DNA of 64,000 nt from Meandrina meandrites (lineage: Eukaryota; Cnidaria; Anthozoa; Scleractinia; Meandrinidae). The stretch is taken from NCBI GenBank assembly GCA_963693305.1, contig OY855904.1:13545996-13609995 (forward strand), in the 5' to 3' direction. The number at the start of each line of letters is the position of its first letter. Position 1 is the stretch's first letter. The notes beneath the pieces were generated by a model. It saw nothing but the letters and a program-made list of their open reading frames with translations, was not told the DNA's origin and ran no database searches. Shown piece by piece: positions 54,171 through 64,000 of the stretch. A program made the translations under genes and the position numbers.

Positions 54171-54753
54171 TTCATGTGAATGAAGAGACCGAATTCCGAA
54201 TTCGTTTCGGCTGCGTTATTAACGCTTCCCTCGATAGAATTGTGTACTTGTTTTCAAAACAGGCACAGCTAGGCAGCTGTGAACTGTTTTGAAATCAGTT
54301 TCCAGTTCGGACCGGAAACCCAGGGCTTAAATGGGGACGGGAAGGGAAGGCAGAGACTGGGAGCGGGAAAAAAGGAGGGGGTGGGGGGGGGGGGGGGGGG
54401 GGGAGGTGAAGGGAAAGCGGAAATGAGAAGCTCTGGGAAGCTTCTTCACACAGATCATTTCTAGGTCAATTACTTTTCTGAGCCGGTATTGGCCTCATTT
54501 TTAATTAAATTTAAAATGAAGCCAATGAAAAGTGATCACATGCTGATTTGGAAGTCGTTACGAACTCTCGAATTACGAACGAATTAGCATCGTAAACATT
54601 AGCGGATGACATGGCCACACGCGTTGCAACACCTTCAAAACAAAAGAATTTGACAGTTCACGCTCATCACGCGGACACTTCATTTATTTCTTTACTTTTC
54701 GATGTTCGTATTTTCGTTACATGGAGTTCTTCGAGCAATGAGTTTGTACTGCA

Positions 54754-54867
54754 TTGGAATTGTTTCAAAGCGTTGGACAAATGAACAAGGAACAAAGCAT
54801 GATCGTCCGGAACATTGTAGAGGGAAGAGAGGTGTTTGCAGAATTGCCAACAGAATTCAATGCGATC
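54754..54867 (+). pseudogene. RecQ-like helicase fragment
   Basis: A short frame reads MNKEQSMIVRNIVEGREVFAELPTEF. EQ..I......GR(D/E)VFA.LPT.F matches the segment leading into the ATP-binding loop of RecQ-type helicases (usual continuation LPTGFGKS). Here the loop is lost: no GKS follows. About 35 codons survive, so it is a fragment, possibly a captured exon. It is inside the TIR element 54341-55697. Confidence 0.55.
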
Positions 54868-54923
54868 GGCACTGGTTCGATTAACTGCAAACCTCGTGCA
54901 CAGCTGCCGTCGTTCGCCGCCTT

Positions 54924-55290
54924 CTACGAGATTAGAGATCGCTTTCTTCCATGCGCGAGTTCATGTGGCTTGGATGGGCCGTAGTTGGTCAAAAGATGTT
55001 CCCATTTCTTTCGACACAACGTTACGCTTTGGCCGTTTTCCCTAACCTGGAAAAAGGCTGCATTTTTGACATCTAAATTGCCAGCTGCATCTCTGTAACG
55101 TCTGATTCGACTCCCACATGTACAGCAAACGTAGGGTGGAAGCCCATCGCCGAATTCCACTTTTTCTTCGGCGACTTTGGCGAGAGTGACACCAAGATTT
55201 ACCCCAGAAAATAGAACTCGCGAAATCGCAAGCACAAACGCGGCAAAGATCTTGCGCCGATTTCTTCGGCGTAGTACGTCGTTCCGTCAT
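54924..55290 (-). pseudogene. Zinc-finger-like (CxxC...CxxC) fragment
   Basis: From 55290 the frame reads MTERRTTPKKSAQDLCRVCA then CDFASSIF; a one-base shift near 55200 moves to a second frame reading GVNLGVTLAKVAEE, then GDGLPPYVCCTCGSRIRRY. CxxC near the start and DGLPPYVCxxC about 45 residues later resemble ZAD-like zinc-coordinating modules. The frameshift splits the domain and no further fingers follow. It lies antisense to the helicase fragment in the same TIR element. Confidence 0.5.
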
Positions 55291-56780
55291 TACTCACATA
55301 TTTCAGTCCTACCAATCTAAACTGTATTAAACAAAAAACTATAACAAAGTAAAGCAGACTGAAAATTTCTAAATGGTCGAAACGCAAGCAAGAAATCGAA
55401 GAGCGGCGACAATTTGATCTGTTATGTTCGCGGACAAAAGCCACCGAAAACTATTTACCGGATACATCTGGTCAGTAGACATATCTTGCTGTGCAGTTTT
55501 GAAGGTGCTAATTGAACCTTGCCAGTCCCTCTTGTCATACGAGCGCTTCTATTTCACACCTCGCTAATGGTGTTTGCTCTTCGATCAGGAAATGATCTGT
55601 GTAGAGAAGCTTCCCAGGGCTTCCCCTTTCTCCTTTCCCTTCCCTTCCCTTCCGCTCCCCTCCCCCTCCTTTTCCCCGCTCCCAGTCTCTCCCTTAATTT
55701 TACCTAAACCTGTAATGTTTACGGATGACGTATTCATTTTGTAAGGCAGCTGACTGTCATCAATGTCAGTCCCATGTCAGCACGAATGACAATCAATAAG
55801 GATCATGGAAAGGTTCTTTAAAAGGGCAAACTAATAAAAAGATCTCACGGAAATGATAATAAAGAACCACTAGTGTCTTTTAAAGGCGATCACGAATGTT
55901 TGGTGAGAGGTTCTTATCTATTGATTCGATTTACGTCATGGCTTATAGGGATTGACTACTCAAAACTCTAACAGACGCATTTGTTTCGGTGGGTTTTAAT
56001 CATTAGCATTATTAAAAGAGTTGGTTTTAGGACACTATTTCATCATCGCTTAATGCATTTGCCAGGTTTGAGGGAATTGCGAGTAAAAGGGAATAAGAAA
56101 ACCAGATTTGAAAACAGAACACTGGCGCGCCCCTTAATTGTATCCTTTGTTGTGAAAATTGTTGATATTATATCAAATTTTGCTTCTCGATAATTATTTC
56201 AAGCTGGGGCTTTTGGCGCCTGGATACATTTTCGTAGATCTGTGTAGGTATATATATAACTTTTATGATGATTAATTAATAATTTTATTTCTGAAAGAAT
56301 AATAATAAAAAAAACATCATGTTCAACTTCAACATTTTTATACCCAATCGAAAGTACGCTGGAGATCTGTAACTGAAGAACCACAAAAATGACATTTTCA
56401 GACCGAAGTTTTAAACCACTAAGCACCGTGACTCCAGCGGCGGCGACTGCTAAGGAAATTAAAGACGGACCCGAACCAGTTGGCCGAGGAAGGTAGTCGG
56501 CAATTTGCGAAAAGAAAGACTGCTTTTGCTGTTAGACCGAAAGTAACTAGCCGATGGAATTAAGCCATTGTTCTACCACCATTTTAAGCTAATGAAGTGT
56601 CATATTTGGACAATACCCACCTAAGAAGCTGTTTTTCTGTGCAATATTTGCTAGATGTTGTCCATTTTGAATAAAGATTTCCGATCGTTGTTTAACCTTT
56701 TCAGAACTCAGTTCCGCTCTTAGCAAGCAATTGTATAGTAAGTGAATGAGAATGTAGAATTGAAATGTGCTCTGTTCATT

Positions 56781-57702
56781 GCCAGAAATCGGGGACATTT
56801 TGCGCCCGTGATAAATTGTCAGCGGCATCTCATTTTCAAAATGGCGGACAAAAACATACGCAGTCAGGGAAAACGTGTCCCCTACGATATTTTAAATAAT
56901 TTGAGCTCTTTGGATCTGTTTTGTGAAGAACAAAGGAAGAAAAAAACATCTTCAAAGAAAATTTTAGGTATCTACCAGGCCGAGCGACTGATAGCAAGAA
57001 AACAGGGTTTTTAGTATGCAGATCTTTACAGACTTTCATATTTTGGCGCCTGAATTTTTCGCCAGGCACTCGTCACTTTACGGTCAGTGAGGAACTAGAA
57101 ACTAGCATATAAAAGCGAAGGCACTGGGGAAGAGCTAAAAACAAAATGGCGAACGTTTGTGGCCTTGAGATCGTCTTCAGAAGGTATTTTTCGACGGCTT
57201 CTTTGCCACTTCGCACGGAATACATTGGCTCAAGATGGCTTCCAATGGCCCCTTAATTCTTCAGTTTTACAGCAGTTTGGGAAGTATCTTGCTCGCATTA
57301 TGTGACTCTTTTTACGAACGATTTTGAGCCATCAAACTCTGCGGTATTCATGACGAGGCCATGTAAAGTGACTTGTTCGAGGTTTGGCCTTTAAATCACC
57401 GAGGACTTTGGCGAGGTTGTACTATTTTTAAAGACAATGTATGAAGAAAGAGCCTAGAAGAAGTGTAAGATAAGAGACATCTCGGGAAGTAAGTAGAATA
57501 ATGTTTTTTTACTTGTTTTCAAGTTAGATGCATTGCAAAATCGACCTAGGACTTACATCGAGGTCGAGCTAAGGTATCGGTAAGCTCGTAATTGTTTTAT
57601 TTTTTAAAAAATTCGATTTTCCATACATTTCCTTACACGATTTCGGCGCCATTGATGGTGTACTGCGCAAGCGCGTGCGCCATTTTGTCCCGGATTTCTG
57701 GC
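56781..57702. mobile_element. TIR element, 922 bp, with small ORF
   Basis: Ends GCCAGAAATCGGGGACATTT and the complement of GCCAGAAATCCGGGACAAAA (to 57702). Absent from duplicate 1, where GTGCTCTGTT and GGCTGGCTTCTGTTG are about 10 bp apart (47020-47035). Inside, on the plus strand from ATG 56841, a 57-codon frame reads MADKNIRSQG and later IYQAERLIARKQGF; the last part resembles the first strand of a chromodomain, then stops. This may be a captured exon. Confidence 0.75.
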
Positions 57703-57794
57703 AAGTGGCTGGCTTCTGTTGATTTTAAAAGAAAGGAACTAGATTATATTGTATTTACAGTAAAGCTGTAATCAGGGGCACCCAACGGAATATT

Positions 57795-58440
57795 TCGGTA
57801 AAATATCTGTTCGGATGGAAGGTCGCCTAAGAATTTCGAAATTTTTTCCCAGCGACGCTCTAGACTTCTCAATTTTTTTCGGAAAACCATAAAGTTTCCC
57901 TAGAATTTTCGGAATGGATGTGCTCACTTTTATCATGTCCCATAATTTTCGGACGGTTTTGTTTGTTCTCTAAAATTTTCGTTTGGCTTAATTATTCCAA
58001 AAGCTGCTAAAAGTTTCGGTGAGCATTAGAGGTAATCAGGAATGTACGTGAACCTAATGAAAGATAAAGGCAATTGAGGTGATTGACCTCGGCATTAGCC
58101 TACTTATCAGATTATTGGAGAAGTTATTTTTGTGGTCAGAGCATCTAAAACGATCAAATTATTCGGTTTTGACCGTAAAAAGATTCCTACGCCAACAACA
58201 ATCCCTTGATCGGTCGTATAATTTACACCCCCTAACGTTTTCGGATGAATAGGTTTAACGCCTATAATATTCGGATAAACATTTCTATTGCCTAGTATTT
58301 TGGCGAAATTTCGATAGGAACACGTATAACGAAAAACTTCCCCTAAAATTTCCTAGTGAAAATATGGTCTCTCAGTGTCCTCGAACTTTCGACAAGATCC
58401 ATCAGGATAGCTAAAACTTTCGGATGACTCAAATCAAAGG
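57795..58440. repeat. Degenerate repeat field around AATTTTCGGA
   Basis: A word of the form (C)TA.AATTTTCGGA recurs at least ten times, at about 57797, 57868, 57908, 57948, 57977, 58014, 58239, 58267, 58306, 58388 and 58418. Several gaps are near 30-40 bp. No inverted ends or coding frame were found. Confidence 0.6.
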
Positions 58441-58849
58441 CCCTTTGGGCTGTCTCGTGTCTGTTTTCAATATTTTTGTGTAATTTGTGATTTCAGTGTT
58501 AAAACGTTAAACCACAAGGTATAGCCTCGTTTTGGTGCTAAGTTTGTTTTCGTTCTATAATTTATAAAATGACTGTTCTTTTATAATTCTTTTTGATGTA
58601 TTGATGTCTTGTTTCTTTTGTTTTTGTAAAGTTCTCAGGCTCGTAGGCTAGTTTCTACCAGGTAGTTTTGTTTCGTCTTAAACTCAACCTGACAGTTGCA
58701 ATTCGCTAAGGGTGCAGAGGATTACAAAGAAGGTGCATTCCAAATTAGGAAAAAATAGCTGCCCCCTTTCTTTGTTCGTGGTATATGCTAAAGTGTAAGA
58801 TCAATGTAAGATATTGACTTTGATCAGTAGTAGAGAGTATTCTGGTCTC

Positions 58850-58985
58850 GAATTGTCACTATTCGTTATCGTCGCTATTTAGGACTATTCGTCACTATTT
58901 GCAACTATTCGTTAGTATTTGGAACTATAGTATTTGTCACTTTTCGGTACTATTCAACTACTATTCGCTATTAGTAGAATTCTAC
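58850..58985. repeat. Short tandem field of ACTATTCG words
   Basis: CACTATTCG, GACTATTCG, AACTATTCG and TACTATTCG variants repeat about every 14-20 bp. The same word returns at 59526-59562. Probably a decayed minisatellite. Confidence 0.7.
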
Positions 58986-59353
58986 TAGTACACTAATGCA
59001 AATGCTGCAATGTGATTGGCTGAACTATTGAACACTATCAGCCATTAGTGTGCAGTTTCCGAAGGTCGTCCACAAAATACGACGTTTTTATCGTTTTTCC
59101 GAAGTTTTGGAAGGAAGTTTAGATGTAAATGGATAAAAAAATTCCCGAGAAGACTAAAAGAAGGACATTAGCGGTTTCTTGACTTTAAAAGCTTGAAATT
59201 GTTGAAAAACGGGTGCACGCGCGTAAACAACTAAATTTACCAAGGACAATTCAATGCGTGCGATTTTGTTACAGCGTTTAATAGTTCGATAATGCGTAGA
59301 AAAATAATTAGAAACCATTATTTGCGTTTATTTCAGTTAGAATTCTACTAAAA

Positions 59354-59456
59354 CAATTAGATTATTCGCTCTCAATTTCTATGAGGTGATAGTTGATTCG
59401 GCCTGCGGCCTCATCAACTATCACCTCATAGAAATCTCGAGCTCATAATCTAATTG
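59354..59456. repeat. Large perfect-looking hairpin, about 48 bp arms
   Basis: CAATTAGATTAT and TCTATGAGGTGATAGTTGAT at the left pair with ATCAACTATCACCTCATAGA and ATAATCTAATTG at the right; the loop is only about 3-7 bp (GGCC TGC GGCC). Confidence 0.85.
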
Positions 59457-59559
59457 TTAACTAGTTGTCATCATTCACGACTTTACGACTCGTATCAGGT
59501 CGTGTATATTGGACATGGATGACTTATCACATACTATTCGCGACTATTCGGGAGTATTC

Positions 59560-60735
59560 GTAAAACATTCACTGGGCGACTACATCTCCGTTCTTGAGCC
59601 AAAGAATCATGCACTTGATATCAGACGGAAACTGTTTGGTGAAAACCATTCAGAGACTGCGGACAGCTATCTTTCAGTGGGGGTTACACAACATTCAGTT
59701 GGAGACTACAACTCTGCTCTCGAGTCCAAAACGGGTGCACTTGAAATCAGACGGAAAACTGTTTGGTGAGCATGACTTACAACAACCATGAAGTGAGGGT
59801 TACACAACATTCACTAGGAGACTACAACTCTCCTCTTGCCTATGAGAAGTGTTCACGTGATATCATACTGAGACTGTTTGGTAAAAAAACTTCCAACGAC
59901 CACTTACAGCTACCATTCAGTAGGTGTAACACAAACAACATTCACTTGCCGACTACAAACACAGCATGAAAACATAACTTTACTGCGGTGTAAAGCTGAA
60001 GTAAAGCTGGCGTAAATTTGGAATTTAATCAGCTTTACGCGACCTTTACATTTTTTTAAAGCTGACCTTTAAACCAGCTTTACACTCATGTCTAAAGCTG
60101 GCTTAAAGAGATTGAAACATTTAAGCCACATTTACACCAGGTTTACGCACGGTAGCGTAAATGTCAGGTTTAACCACTTTTAAGAACCTTTAATTGATGG
60201 CGTAAAGTTGGATGACCAGCTTTAAGGAGATTTAAGCCACCTTTAATTTTCCGTAAATCTCCATTTTCGTGCTGTGAAGTTGTCCGCTCTCAAGTCCAAG
60301 AAGCGAGCGCTTATGGAAACTGTTTGGTGAAGGATATTGATATACTGTCTCTGATATTCAGAGACAGCTGACAGCTACCATTCAGTAGGGGTGTTACACA
60401 TCATTCACTGGGCGACTACATCTCTGCTCTGGATCCGGATCCAAGCTTGTACTTGATATCAGTCTGAAACTGTTTGGTGAAGAACATTCAGAGATGGCTG
60501 AGAGCTATCATTCAGTAAGGGCTACACAACATTCACTGGGCAACTACATCTCCACTCTGAAGTCCAAGAAGCGCGCGTATGATATTAGAATGAAGGTGTT
60601 TGGTGAAGAACACTTACAGACTGCTGACAGCTACCATTCAAAAGGGGTTACTCAACATTCGCTGGGAGACTACATCTCTTGTCTCTAGTCAGACAAGCGT
60701 GCATTCGACATCAGAATGAAACTGTTTGGTGACTG
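59560..60735 (+). pseudogene. Decayed TPR-repeat gene (kinesin-light-chain-like)
   Basis: Repeated 126 bp (42-codon) units encode variants of HSLGDYISALESKKRAL, DIRMKLFGEEH and TADSYHSVGVTQ. These are the TPR units of the kinesin-light-chain/nephrocystin-type arrays expanded in cnidarians. Two longer intact stretches remain (59509-59769 and 60494-60688). Frameshifts and stops separate them, for example the TAG ending the 60688 frame, and the MITE at 59960-60276 splits one unit between GACTACAA and the CTCTCAAGTCCAAG that should follow. No start or other domain is recognisable. Confidence 0.85.
59960..60276. mobile_element. MITE with CACAGCATG ends, copy 2
   Basis: Same ends (CACAGCATGAAAAC and its near-complement ending GTGCTGTG) and the same GTAAAGCTGG-rich interior as 51144-51456, in the same orientation. 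Inserted within a TPR unit of the decayed gene. Flanks AAA and AAG do not form a perfect duplication. Confidence 0.9.
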
Positions 60736-61204
60736 AGGACACCCAAAAACGGTCACAGCAATCGTTCAGTATTGTTTCTTATCAGTATTGTTTCTCATTT
60801 TTAGCTATTACCGGGTGAGTATACTGAATCATTACGAAAGTAAGTATATGAAACTTTATTTAAACAGGGTAGGTCATTCAGGTAGAAGACTGGTATCTAT
60901 AAGTGCGCTGCATCTAAAACTTACATAACATTAAAATTTAAGATTAAAAATAGTACTCCTTATTACAATGCTATTACAAAAAGAGGCTAAAATATACTTA
61001 ACCAAAAAGCTATTATAACAGGAAATGTTTCTCTAGGCTGTAAAAAGCTTGTATGTTATCTACGCTTGCAACTTTCGCGCCTCTAAAAAGAAAGGTGTTT
61101 TTAGAAGATTTACCATTTCCGGGGATGGGGAAAGCAGAGACCGGGGAAAATTTTGCTGGGATAATTTTAAGTCTTCTTTTTTTCATATGCGAGAAATAAA
61201 AATG
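60736..61204. other. No gene recognised
   Basis: AT-rich sequence after the TPR remnant; short frames only. Confidence 0.4.
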
Positions 61205-61315
61205 GCGAACATGCGGGAAAACGAAATGATAAAACACTCGGGAAACAAAATGACAAAACAAGCGGGAAGACAAAATTACAAAACAGGCGGGAAAACAAAA
61301 CGACAGAACAAAATA
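61205..61315. repeat. Minisatellite, about 4 x 26 bp
   Basis: Units of the form GCGGGAA.ACAAAAT.ACAAAACA repeat about every 26 bp (ATGCGGGAAAACGAAATGAT, CTCGGGAAACAAAATGAC, AGCGGGAAGACAAAATTAC, GGCGGGAAAACAAAACGAC). The open frame over it is a product of the repeat. Confidence 0.8.
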
Positions 61316-61565
61316 TTATGATTTTTTAACAAAAAAAAACGTCCTCTCTATTTTTGACGCAAATGAACGCAAGAGGAATTGAGCGTTACTCGAAGCACTC
61401 GTCCCCCACCTTCTTGCGCCGACCGTTAAATTGCGCTGTTTTCCATTTCTTTTGTGATTTATTGCCCGCTTTCTACGATCCAAGAACAACGTCAGAAAAT
61501 AGAGTACATGTTTCTTGCGACGAAAACGCTGAAAATGGAAATACCGGAATGTTTGTAACGAAATA

Positions 61566-62310
61566 GCATTCCCAAGGTAAATTACACCGAGGTAAACTCA
61601 CCGCGGGAATACGTTACCGGGGTGTTTGCCGTCACAAACTTAATACTTTACCAAGGTCATTAATCTTTCATACTGTTTTCGGCGCGAAATGGATAATTCG
61701 AGGGTGCTTGATAGCATCATCTCGCTTTTATTATTTATACTGTTTCGACAGTCCTCTACTGCTTTGTTATGTCAGTGTTTCATGCACCGAATAATTAGAA
61801 GGCGAAGACTCCGATTTTATAAATCTCCTTGTTGGATGTTTCTAGGCCTAGAGATTAAATCGAAATACATATAAGAAAATGCACTATAGATCTTCCTTGA
61901 CTTGTGTTATATTTAAACGCCAAATTTCCAAAAACAGTAGCTTATACTTACAAATCAGCAAGCCATCCAGCCATGATTCTAAGAAAGACCACGCTTTTGC
62001 TGCCTTGAACACGCAAAGTTGACCTCCGGAAATCTAAACCATATTTAATTTCAAATTTCTCTGTTTATTTTATTTGCTTATCTTTGAGGTTTGCCTCGCG
62101 ATCGGTCATTTTATCTTGGGGTACTTGAAAAACCTACCTATTTACCTCGGTAACTTGCATGGGCGATTCTTTTGTTCTTTTTGATGTATCCATGGAAATA
62201 TACCGCGATAAATTTACCTTGGGAAATGTTGGTCACACACGATTTGTGAGTTTTCCGAGGTAAAGAACCCATTTACCACGGTAAAAGGACGATGTGTAAC
62301 CGCAGCTTTA
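61566..62310. repeat. Possible inverted-repeat element with GGTAAA motifs
   Basis: CATTCCCAAGGTAAATTACA (about 61568) is mirrored by TTTACCTTGGGAAATG (about 62212-62227). Further (A)CCG.GGTAAA words occur on both sides in opposite orientations. Ends are not sharply defined and no gene was seen inside. Confidence 0.45.
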
Positions 62311-62984
62311 GAAGTTTGACACACTACACTGAACACTAAGCTATTCCGTACTTGAAACCCTACACTGCTATACAGATCAAGTAATTTGTTCCAGTCAACT
62401 CTTGTTAATTACATTTTATGCAGTCACGAAAAACCTTTCGGTAACGATTCTCACATCGCGACCGCAATCCTCAACTCGAAAAAAATCTCTGAACTTTTCT
62501 AAGCGCAATAATCAGGAAAAGAAGAGCTACAATCGAAGCGATCACGCGTTCAGGATCCATGGCGGATTTCTTGTCACGTGAGGGGAAAAAGAAACCTTCG
62601 AGAAACTTCCTGACTGTCACGCGAAAGGATAAAGAAACATTTAAGGAATGTCTATATTTATTCTCGCGTTTCGTTTAATACGCAGCTGACTGATTTTATC
62701 TCAGTGTGCTGATAAACATTTCTCGATTATCAAAATCTATAATCAGAGGGCTACTTAATTTCGTGGTCTGTATTTTTTTTTTCACTTCTAAAATAAAAGT
62801 TGACTAAGAATCTAACATCCCCGTCTAACATTTCGCAATGATTGGAAGTAAAATCATAAAACGCATGGGTCTATTTGGAAAGGAAGTTTTTTTTTTTTAA
62901 ATAAAAGTTAATAAAATAGTTAGGTGCCATGTTCACGGCAAAGCCACTGCCCGGCTACTTTTCACATGCGAACAGAAATCAAGT
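62311..62984. other. No gene recognised
   Basis: AT-rich DNA with no recognisable frame or repeat; it may hold the decayed left end of the Harbinger-like element that follows, but the GGGACGGACC terminus was not found. Confidence 0.4.
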
Positions 62985-64000
62985 TATCGCCGCGTAGAAC
63001 ACAAAGCAAACTACTCCCCGGCAGTTAGAAAGAATTAATACAAAGTATAAACGAAAGAGATAAATTATATTTGACGAGTTCTATTAGATTCGGTAGACAG
63101 AAATTTCTTTTAAAAGGTGTAAACTGAAGGACTAACTGAGACCGTTTGACCTTGTATCGTTTGTCGGATGCCGCGCTACTTTATTTACGCACTATTAAAA
63201 CAATTTCAGGAAATTAAATGTCAATCAAATGCGTTTTCGATGAGGTATCAGAACACGCAAGACTTGTACGACACGTACATTTCTTTCTGTAAAAAGAAAA
63301 TTCACACAATCACAAATCACCCATTTTGTTCCTTTAGCGATAACTTATTAAATCGACGGTTTGCAAGAGTAGCAAATCCAGATCAGCCAATGAATGGTGG
63401 TCAACATTGTCCATTTCCATGGACAAGCCGGCCATATTTTATCGTCCAGCTACTACTACTGGCGAGAAGCATGCCATCGCCTCAGTCTTCAGTTCCAAAT
63501 GATGTCGAAGCCCTTGCTACGGCAAACACAAAAACGAAACAACCTCGCGTAAAGTCTGCTAACTGGACTGAGGAAGAAATGCACGAAGTTCTTGAAGCGT
63601 AGGCGCCAAAATTTAGTAAGCTGTGGGGAGTTTCACAAAGAGAAAAAATCAAACTCTGGAACGATATCTATTCTTTGTATAAAGAGAGGTGTCCAGAAAG
63701 CCAGAGAATGCTACAGCAGGTGAAGTAACGGCAGCAGAATCTAGAGTACGAGTTCTAGCAGCGGTCTCGCTCGACTGGAGAAGCTGGAATTCAGAAAATT
63801 ATAGAAGGCTTCCCCTATTTCGACATCTTTGTTGAGGTGCCGGTGGTGGGACATCGATCCATCTAAAACTGCAATCAAATGAGTCACTACCTTTACCTCA
63901 GAGCCGAGTGTTAACGAGGCTTCGCAAATCGAAAGTGTAAATGTTTCTCCATGAATCAGAACCGCCTGAGAAACGAAAGGCGAGAAAGTACGACTCCAGA
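62985..64000 (+). mobile_element. Decayed Harbinger-like element (runs off window)
   Basis: 62985-63178 matches 27465-27720 of the TTA-flanked element (GCGTAGAAC.CAAAGCAAA.TACTCCC, AAATTATATTTGAC, GTTTGACCTTGTATCGT). It continues into a Myb/SANT-like coding region, the accessory protein of PIF/Harbinger transposons. The transposase gene, if present, would lie beyond the window. The left terminus was not identified. Confidence 0.68.
63471..63990 (+). pseudogene. Myb/SANT-like DNA-binding protein, broken
   Basis: From ATG 63471 the frame reads MPSPQSSVPN and reaches SANWTEEEMHEVLEA. It then hits TAG at 63600, where the family expects Trp (EVLEAW). The same frame continues with APKFSKLWGVSQREK, IKLWNDIYSLY, a TAA after QQVK, a further TAG, then GIQKIIEGFPYFDIF. 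Tryptophans spaced about 20-30 residues apart and the acidic first helix are typical of the Myb/SANT-like domain that delivers Harbinger transposase to DNA. At least three in-frame stops make it a pseudogene. The frame upstream of 63471 shows no domain. Confidence 0.72.

Larger units (their letters stand above)
54341..55697. mobile_element. GC-rich TIR element carrying gene fragments
   Basis: Absent from duplicate 1, where the flanks join at 43304 (GACCG then TATTTATAATTTTACC). The inverted ends are about 110-130 bp: GAGACTGGGAGCGGG and CTGGGAAGCTTCT.CACACAGATCATTTC at the left face their complements at 55585-55697. The ends are purine-rich, with a G21 run at 54383-54403 on the left only. The 1.1 kb interior carries a helicase-like fragment on the plus strand and a zinc-finger-like fragment on the minus strand, both broken. 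Confidence 0.82.
51098..57777. repeat. Segmental tandem duplication, copy 2
   Basis: Counterpart of 40020-47660, same orientation, holding the second GPCR. Copy-specific insertions here are the MITE at 51144-51456, a stretch at about 53010-53170 that partly repeats the receptor's 3' flank, the GC-rich TIR element 54341-55697 and the TIR element 56781-57702. Confidence 0.92.

Overview
This is a eukaryotic, metazoan window, most likely from an anthozoan cnidarian (stony coral or sea anemone). The evidence is spliced animal genes with GT/AG introns, an AT-rich background crowded with short inverted-repeat elements, a CARD/death-domain adaptor gene, intronless rhodopsin-like receptors in tandem, and decayed TPR genes of a kind that is expanded in corals. 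The species assignment is inference.

Layout: (1) 3.5-11.9 kb, minus strand: a ten-exon EEIG1/FAM102 (NT-C2 domain) gene. My exon chain keeps phase throughout and gives 356 codons. (2) 12.7-16.1 kb: a promethin/LDAF1-like gene (minus) with a broken, frameshifted partial copy about 2 kb away. (3) 19.6-25.3 kb, minus: a multi-exon gene encoding CARD-CARD-death domain-unknown domain-death domain. (4) 25.7-39.0 kb, plus: PIGC, a subunit of the first enzyme of GPI-anchor synthesis. Its eight coding exons chain in phase to 305 residues, and its start lies under 400 bp from the divergent CARD gene. Its introns carry a foldback element, a Harbinger-like non-autonomous element with another foldback nested inside, and a nearly complete antisense L1-like LINE of about 5.6 kb. 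(5) 40.0-57.8 kb: a segmental tandem duplication, each copy holding one intact single-exon class A GPCR of 284 residues. (6) 57.8-64 kb: degenerate repeat fields, a decayed TPR gene split by a MITE, and a decayed Harbinger-type element with a Myb/SANT-like ORF running off the window end.

The most informative region is the GPCR duplication. The two copies act as natural empty/filled-site controls, so several insertions can be delimited by comparison: two MITEs, a 2.6 kb element with AACCATTTT-rich ends, a short LINE tail with an apparent 10 bp target duplication, a 1.36 kb GC-rich TIR element carrying broken fragments of two unrelated genes, and a 0.9 kb TIR element with a small ORF. I found no RNA genes, CRISPR arrays or prokaryotic features. 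All similarity statements rest on reading motifs by eye; no database was searched.
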